Shown in pieces: positions 42,368 to 46,000 of a stretch of 46,000 bases of DNA; the first letter of the stretch is position 1, and each line of letters starts with the position of its first letter. Origin of the DNA: Oscillospiraceae bacterium. Its GTDB lineage: Bacteria > Bacillota > Clostridia > Oscillospirales > Acutalibacteraceae. The translations under genes were made by a program, and so were the position numbers. Location of the stretch: NCBI GenBank assembly GCA_015065505.1, contig SVQE01000012.1, positions 1 through 46,000 on the forward strand, written 5' to 3'. The notes under the pieces were generated by a model. The model was not told where the DNA came from. It saw nothing but the letters and a program-made list of their open reading frames with translations, and searched no databases.

Positions 42368-42655
42368 ATGAAAAAGTTTTTAGCACTTGCATTGTCGCTC
42401 ATTATCATATGTGCAGCCTTCACAGCTTGCGCAAACAACAAAAAAGATAACAGCGACCCGCTTTCAACCTCATCAACTGCTTCTACCTCAACAACAACCA
42501 AGATGGAAGAGGATATTTCAGACACAGGCGAAGAGATTAAAGACAGAGCAGATAAGGTTGGCGACGACATCGGCGAAGGCGTTGACAATGTTGCCGACGG
42601 TGTTGGCGACGCAGTGGACAATGCCGGCGACGCAGTTTCAGACGCAATGGATTAA
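42368..42655 (+). CDS. small acidic lipoprotein with repeated amphipathic helix
   Basis: The 95-residue protein has a lipoprotein signal (FTAC), a Ser/Thr-rich linker, and then an acidic tail with DIGEGVDNVADGVGDAVDNA repeats. In the tail, Val/Ile recur at three- and four-residue spacings with Asp/Glu/Gly between, so it may be an amphipathic helix. No family is recognised. A good site (agaaaggtg) lies before the ATG. It follows ypeB by about 80 bases and ends in a strong terminator; a spore-envelope role is possible but unproven. Confidence 0.78.
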   Translation: MKKFLALALSLIIICAAFTACANNKKDNSDPLSTSSTASTSTTTKMEEDISDTGEEIKDRADKVGDDIGEGVDNVADGVGDAVDNAGDAVSDAMD

Positions 42656-42679
42656 AAAAAGCCCTGACGGGCTTTTTTT
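42656..42679 (+). terminator. terminator after the small lipoprotein
   Basis: Arms aaaaaaagccc and gggcttttttt with a four-base loop. Confidence 0.93.
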
Positions 42680-42683
42680 AGTT

Positions 42684-42774
42684 CATAATGCATAAGGCAT
42701 AGTGCATAGTTAATAGAAAAATCGGAGCAAAGCGACCCGACAACTCGGAGCTCGGGGCTTGAAACTCGAAACTT
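42684..42774 (+). repeat. heptamer repeats before the pgk promoter
   Basis: Units gcataat, gcataag, gcatagt, gcatagt are followed by a cggagcaaagcgacccga block and the aactcgg, agctcgg, ggcttga, aactcga array. The pgk promoter follows immediately. Confidence 0.7.
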
Positions 42775-42787
42775 CAACATTTTTTGC

Positions 42788-42816
42788 TTGCAAATATTGC
42801 CAACATAGTATATAAT
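42788..42816 (+). promoter_or_regulatory. promoter of the pgk operon
   Basis: TTGCAA at 42788-42793 and TATAAT at 42811-42816 with a 17-base spacer, about 45 bases before the pgk start. Confidence 0.82.
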
Positions 42817-42861
42817 TGTTTAGAAAAAAATTAATATCTAAATTTAAAGAGAGGTATTTTT

Positions 42862-44055
42862 ATGGCACTCAACAAAAAAACAATCGAAGATATTGATGTA
42901 AAGGGCAAAAGAGTTCTTGCTCGCTGCGATTTCAATGTTCCGCTTAAAGACGGCGAAATCACCAACGATAAGAGAATTGTTGCAGCTCTTCCCACAATCA
43001 AATACTTAATGGAAAACGGAGCAAAGGTTATTCTTTGCTCACATCTCGGCAGACCTAAGGGAGAATACAAGCCCGAATTCAGCCTTGCTCCTGTAGCTAA
43101 AAAGCTTTCAGAGTATCTCGGCGTTGAAGTTAAGCTTGCTCAGGACCCCGAGGTTGTTGGCGAAAATGCAAAGGCTATCGCTGCTGAATTAAAAGACGGC
43201 GAGGTTATGCTTCTTGAAAACGTTCGCTACAGAAAAGAAGAAACAAAGAATGAAGAAAACTTCTCAAAGGAGCTTGCTTCACTTGCAGATGTTTTTGTTA
43301 ACGATGCATTTGGAACAGCACACAGAGCTCACTGCTCAACAACAGGTGTTGCTTCATATCTTCCCGCTGTTTGCGGATATCTTATTCAGAAGGAAATCGA
43401 ATTCATGGGCGGCGCTCTTGCTGATCCCAAGAGACCTCTTGTTGCAATTCTCGGCGGCGCTAAGGTTTCCGACAAAATCGGCGTTATCACAAATCTTATT
43501 GATAAGTGCGACACCATTATCATCGGCGGCGGTATGGCATACACATTTATGAAATACCTCGGTCACTCAATCGGCGATTCTCTTCTTGAGGCTGACTGGG
43601 TTGAAAAAGCAGGCGAAATGATGGCAGACGCTAAGGCAAAGGGCGTTAACTTCCTTATCCCCGTTGATAACAAGGTTGGTAAGGAATACGATGAAAACAC
43701 CGAAGCTATGATTGTTAATTCAGACGAAATTCCCGATGGCTGGATGGGTCTTGACATCGGTCCTGCATCACAGGAGCTTTTCGTAAACGCAATCAAGGGC
43801 GCAGGCACTGTTATCTGGAACGGACCTATGGGCGTTTCAGAGTGGAAGAACTTTGAAGCAGGAACAGTTGCAGTTGCAAACGCAGTTGCTGAAAGCGGAG
43901 CTATTTCAATCATCGGCGGCGGCGACTCTGTTGCAGCAGTAACAAAGCTCGGCTTTGCTGATAAGATGAGCCACATCTCAACAGGCGGCGGCGCATCACT
44001 TGAATTCCTTGAGGGCAAAACTCTTCCCGGAATTGACGCACTTCAGGATAAATAA
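42862..44055 (+). CDS. pgk: phosphoglycerate kinase
   Basis: This glycolytic enzyme makes ATP from 1,3-bisphosphoglycerate. The 397 residues show [53 protein letters not shown], the GGGMAYTF and [10 protein letters not shown] blocks and the late GGGDSVAAV. All are standard and the length is typical. gagagg ribosome site. It opens the pgk-tpiA-gpmI operon from a strong promoter; gapA, often first in such operons, is not adjacent. Confidence 0.98.
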   Translation: MALNKKTIEDIDVKGKRVLARCDFNVPLKDGEITNDKRIVAALPTIKYLMENGAKVILCSHLGRPKGEYKPEFSLAPVAKKLSEYLGVEVKLAQDPEVVGENAKAIAAELKDGEVMLLENVRYRKEETKNEENFSKELASLADVFVNDAFGTAHRAHCSTTGVASYLPAVCGYLIQKEIEFMGGALADPKRPLVAILGGAKVSDKIGVITNLIDKCDTIIIGGGMAYTFMKYLGHSIGDSLLEADWVEKAGEMMADAKAKGVNFLIPVDNKVGKEYDENTEAMIVNSDEIPDGWMGLDIGPASQELFVNAIKGAGTVIWNGPMGVSEWKNFEAGTVAVANAVAESGAISIIGGGDSVAAVTKLGFADKMSHISTGGGASLEFLEGKTLPGIDALQDK

Positions 44056-44118
44056 AAATTAAGAATTAAGAGTGAAGAGTGAAGAATTGAGGGTGGGCTC
44101 TGCCCACACCCGATTATA
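44056..44118 (+). repeat. heptamer and hairpin cassette between pgk and tpiA
   Basis: Right after the pgk stop come units aattaag, aattaag, agtgaag, agtgaag, aattgag, then the hairpin gtgggctctgcccac and acccgattata, followed by the tpiA ribosome site. It shares its architecture and tail with the ttacgaa cassettes but uses other heptamers. Confidence 0.7.
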
Positions 44119-44137
44119 TTGATATGAGGTACATAAA

Positions 44138-44905
44138 ATGAACAAGAATTTAAGAAAAGCAGTTATTGCAGGTAACTGGAAAATGAACAAAACACCTGCT
44201 GAGACAACCGCTCTCATCAACGAAATGAAACCCCTTGTTGCAGATGCAGACTGTGATGTTGTTATCTGCGCTCCGTTTGTAGACCTTCAGGCAGCTCTTG
44301 ACGCAGCTGAGGGCTCAAACATCAAAATCGGCGCTGAAAACTGCCACTGGGCAGAAAGCGGTGCTTTCACAGGCGAGGTTTCAGCTCCCATGCTTAAGGC
44401 TATGGGTGTTCCCTATGTTATCATCGGTCACAGCGAAAGACGCCAGTATTTCGGTGAAACAGACGAAACAGTTAACAAAAGAGTTCGCGCAGCTCTTGAT
44501 AACGGACTTACCGTTATTCTTTGCGTTGGTGAAGTTCTTGAAGAAAGAGAACAGGGCGTAACTTTTGAAATCGTTGGAAAGCAGACAAAGGTTGCTCTTC
44601 AGGGCGTTACTGCTGACGAGCTTAAGAATGTTATTATTGCATACGAACCCGTTTGGGCTATCGGAACAGGCAAAACCGCAACTGCTGACCAGGCAGACGA
44701 GGTTAACGGCTACATCCGTGAGGTTATCGCAGGTCTTTACGGCAAAGAGGCTGCAGACGCATTCGTTGTTCAGTACGGCGGTTCTATGAATGCTAAAAAC
44801 GCAGACGAGCTTGTTGCTAAAGAGAATGTTGACGGCGGACTTATCGGCGGTGCTTCTCTTAAGGCAGAGGATTTCTCAATAATCGTTAAGGCAGCATCTA
44901 AATAA
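44138..44905 (+). CDS. tpiA: triosephosphate isomerase
   Basis: The enzyme interconverts dihydroxyacetone phosphate and glyceraldehyde-3-phosphate. The 255-residue barrel has GNWKMNKTPAET, IIGHSERRQYFGE (catalytic His), YEPVWAIGTGKTAT (catalytic Glu in AYEPVWAIG), VQYGGSM and DGGLIGGASL. Complete and typical. Start ATG 44138 with tgaggt upstream. Second gene of the operon; a terminator-like hairpin follows, which may set the ratio to gpmI. Confidence 0.98.
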   Translation: MNKNLRKAVIAGNWKMNKTPAETTALINEMKPLVADADCDVVICAPFVDLQAALDAAEGSNIKIGAENCHWAESGAFTGEVSAPMLKAMGVPYVIIGHSERRQYFGETDETVNKRVRAALDNGLTVILCVGEVLEEREQGVTFEIVGKQTKVALQGVTADELKNVIIAYEPVWAIGTGKTATADQADEVNGYIREVIAGLYGKEAADAFVVQYGGSMNAKNADELVAKENVDGGLIGGASLKAEDFSIIVKAASK

Positions 44906-44907
44906 GA

Positions 44908-44936
44908 AAAAAGGGGTTGCAGTGCAACCCTTTTTA
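44908..44936 (+). terminator. terminator-like hairpin after tpiA
   Basis: Stem aaaggggttgc / gcaaccctttt with a three-base loop and Ts. It may attenuate transcription into gpmI. Confidence 0.8.
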
Positions 44937-44938
44937 TT

Positions 44939-45000
44939 GAGTTTCGAGTTCCGAGCCCCGAGTTCCGAGTTATCGGTTTCTCGCTACGCTCGGTCAATAA
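44939..45000 (+). repeat. heptamer repeat between tpiA and gpmI
   Basis: Units gagtttc, gagttcc, gagcccc, gagttcc, gagttat are followed by tctcgctacgctcggtcaat. This is the opposite orientation of the aactcgg arrays. Confidence 0.7.
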
Positions 45001-45018
45001 AACAAAGAGGTCAATAAT

Positions 45019-46000
45019 ATGAAAAAAACTAATGTGCTTTGTATAATGGATGGATTCGGTCACAATCCTTCCGACTACGGCAATGCTATTGTTGCCGCAA
45101 AAAAGCCCAACCTTGATATGCTTATGGAAAAATACCCGTATACATATATAGGCGCTTCGGGAATGGATGTAGGTCTGCCCGACGGTCAGATGGGTAACTC
45201 AGAGGTCGGCCACACAAATATGGGTGCAGGAAGAGTTGTTTATCAGGAACTCACCCGTATAACAAAATCAATTCAGGACGGCGATTTCTTTGAAAACGAA
45301 GTTCTTGTTAACGCAATCAAAAAGAGCGTTGATGCAGGCACCTCGCTTCACCTTATGGGACTTATGAGCGACGGCGGCGTTCACTCCCACAACACCCACG
45401 CTTGGGCTATTGTTGAGCTTGCTAAAAGACTTGGTCAGAACAAGGTTTATCTTCACTGCATTATGGACGGAAGAGATGTTCCGCCTACCTCGGGCAAGGA
45501 TTTCGTTGCCGATGCCATTGAAGAAATGAACAAAATCGGCGTCGGCAAGGTTGCAACCGTTGTTGGCAGATACTATGCAATGGACAGAGACAGCAACTTC
45601 GACAGAGTTCAGAAGGCTTATAACGCGCTTGTTTTCGGCGAAGGCATTCAGAACACCGACCCCGTTGCAGCTATTGAAGAATCATACAACACAATCGACG
45701 GCGACGGAAAGAATTTAACGGACGAATTCATTATGCCAACAGTTTGTCTTGAAAATGAGGGCAGAATCGGCAAGGATGATTCAGTTATCTTCTTCAACTT
45801 CCGTCCCGACAGAGCAAGAGAAATCACAAGAACCTTTGTTGACAAGGATTTCAAGGGCTTTGACAGAGAATTCTTCAATCTTAACTATGTTTGCATGACT
45901 CAGTACGATGCAACAATGCCGAATGTTGAGGTTGCATTCAAACCCCAGTCATTAACAAACACCTTCGGCGAATATCTTGCTAAAAACGATATGACTCAGC
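45019..46000 (+). CDS. gpmI: 2,3-bisphosphoglycerate-independent phosphoglycerate mutase (5' part)
   Basis: The enzyme converts 3- to 2-phosphoglycerate using manganese. The open frame starts at ATG 45019 (gaggtc upstream), reads MKKTNVLCIMDGFGHNPSDY and remains open to the window end, giving 327 of about 510 residues. The catalytic serine motif QMGNSEVGHTNMGAGR, MSDGGVHSH and MDGRDVPPTSG are present, with GRYYAMDRD further on. The C-terminal metal site lies beyond the window. Third gene of the glycolytic operon. Confidence 0.96.
   Translation, partial: MKKTNVLCIMDGFGHNPSDYGNAIVAAKKPNLDMLMEKYPYTYIGASGMDVGLPDGQMGNSEVGHTNMGAGRVVYQELTRITKSIQDGDFFENEVLVNAIKKSVDAGTSLHLMGLMSDGGVHSHNTHAWAIVELAKRLGQNKVYLHCIMDGRDVPPTSGKDFVADAIEEMNKIGVGKVATVVGRYYAMDRDSNFDRVQKAYNALVFGEGIQNTDPVAAIEESYNTIDGDGKNLTDEFIMPTVCLENEGRIGKDDSVIFFNFRPDRAREITRTFVDKDFKGFDREFFNLNYVCMTQYDATMPNVEVAFKPQSLTNTFGEYLAKNDMTQ

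Overview
The window comes from a low-GC, endospore-forming Clostridia, most likely an uncultured gut Oscillospirales/Ruminococcaceae-type bacterium. This is inferred from the sporulation and germination genes (a sigK-like sigma factor, gerA-gerB-gerC, ypeB, a ylbJ-like gene), the codon use, the repeat families, and the housekeeping gene content. I see no rRNA, convincing tRNA, CRISPR array, phage or transposase gene. It is an ordinary chromosomal region with unusually rich intergenic structure.

Layout. 1-3440 (mostly -): a partial gene end, a small lipoprotein, the NAD(P)HX repair enzyme Nnr and the MltG transglycosylase. 3550-5080 (+): an HPr-kinase-like P-loop protein overlapping a DUF4430 lipoprotein, preceded by a hairpin array. 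5100-9650: a DUF421/DUF4363 pair (-) divergent from a GerA-type germinant receptor operon (+). 9660-13000: citrate synthase with a consensus promoter, a membrane protein and an AEC transporter. 13010-13450: a gene-free, palindrome-rich block. 13526-16026: darA, holB, ricT and a ferredoxin. 16400-17800: sigK and an amidase. 17870-23200 (-): GH63/GH37-like hydrolase, membrane-anchored metallophosphoesterase and GtrA-like protein. 23370-26020 (+): a capsule/exopolysaccharide control module (Wzz-like protein, tyrosine kinase, PHP phosphatase). 26096-28112 (+): ylbJ-like gene and a secreted nuclease. 28180-30740 (-): DUF2975, an XRE regulator and a DUF4153/4173 membrane protein. 31170-35580 (-): GH13 enzyme and glycogen phosphorylase, which together degrade glycogen. 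35716-40706 (-): proB, proA, a DUF5050-type protein and a polysaccharide flippase. 40962-42655 (+): ypeB and a small lipoprotein. 42862-end (+): pgk, tpiA and gpmI (cut by the window edge), lower glycolysis.

Two things stand out. First, the tyrosine kinase at 24186-25241 ends in a very long Gly/Ser-Tyr tail (33 tyrosines in 112 residues), a low-complexity domain far larger than the usual BY-kinase tyrosine cluster. Second, almost every intergenic gap carries short elements made of degenerate 7-bp tandem repeats plus small GC hairpins. One family begins exactly at the TAA stop codon of the upstream gene in four separate places and keeps the same orientation relative to transcription. A second family is palindromes that include a TGA stop codon. 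Several MITE-like elements with terminal inverted repeats are also present. These intergenic elements are the best candidate here for an undescribed genetic system.
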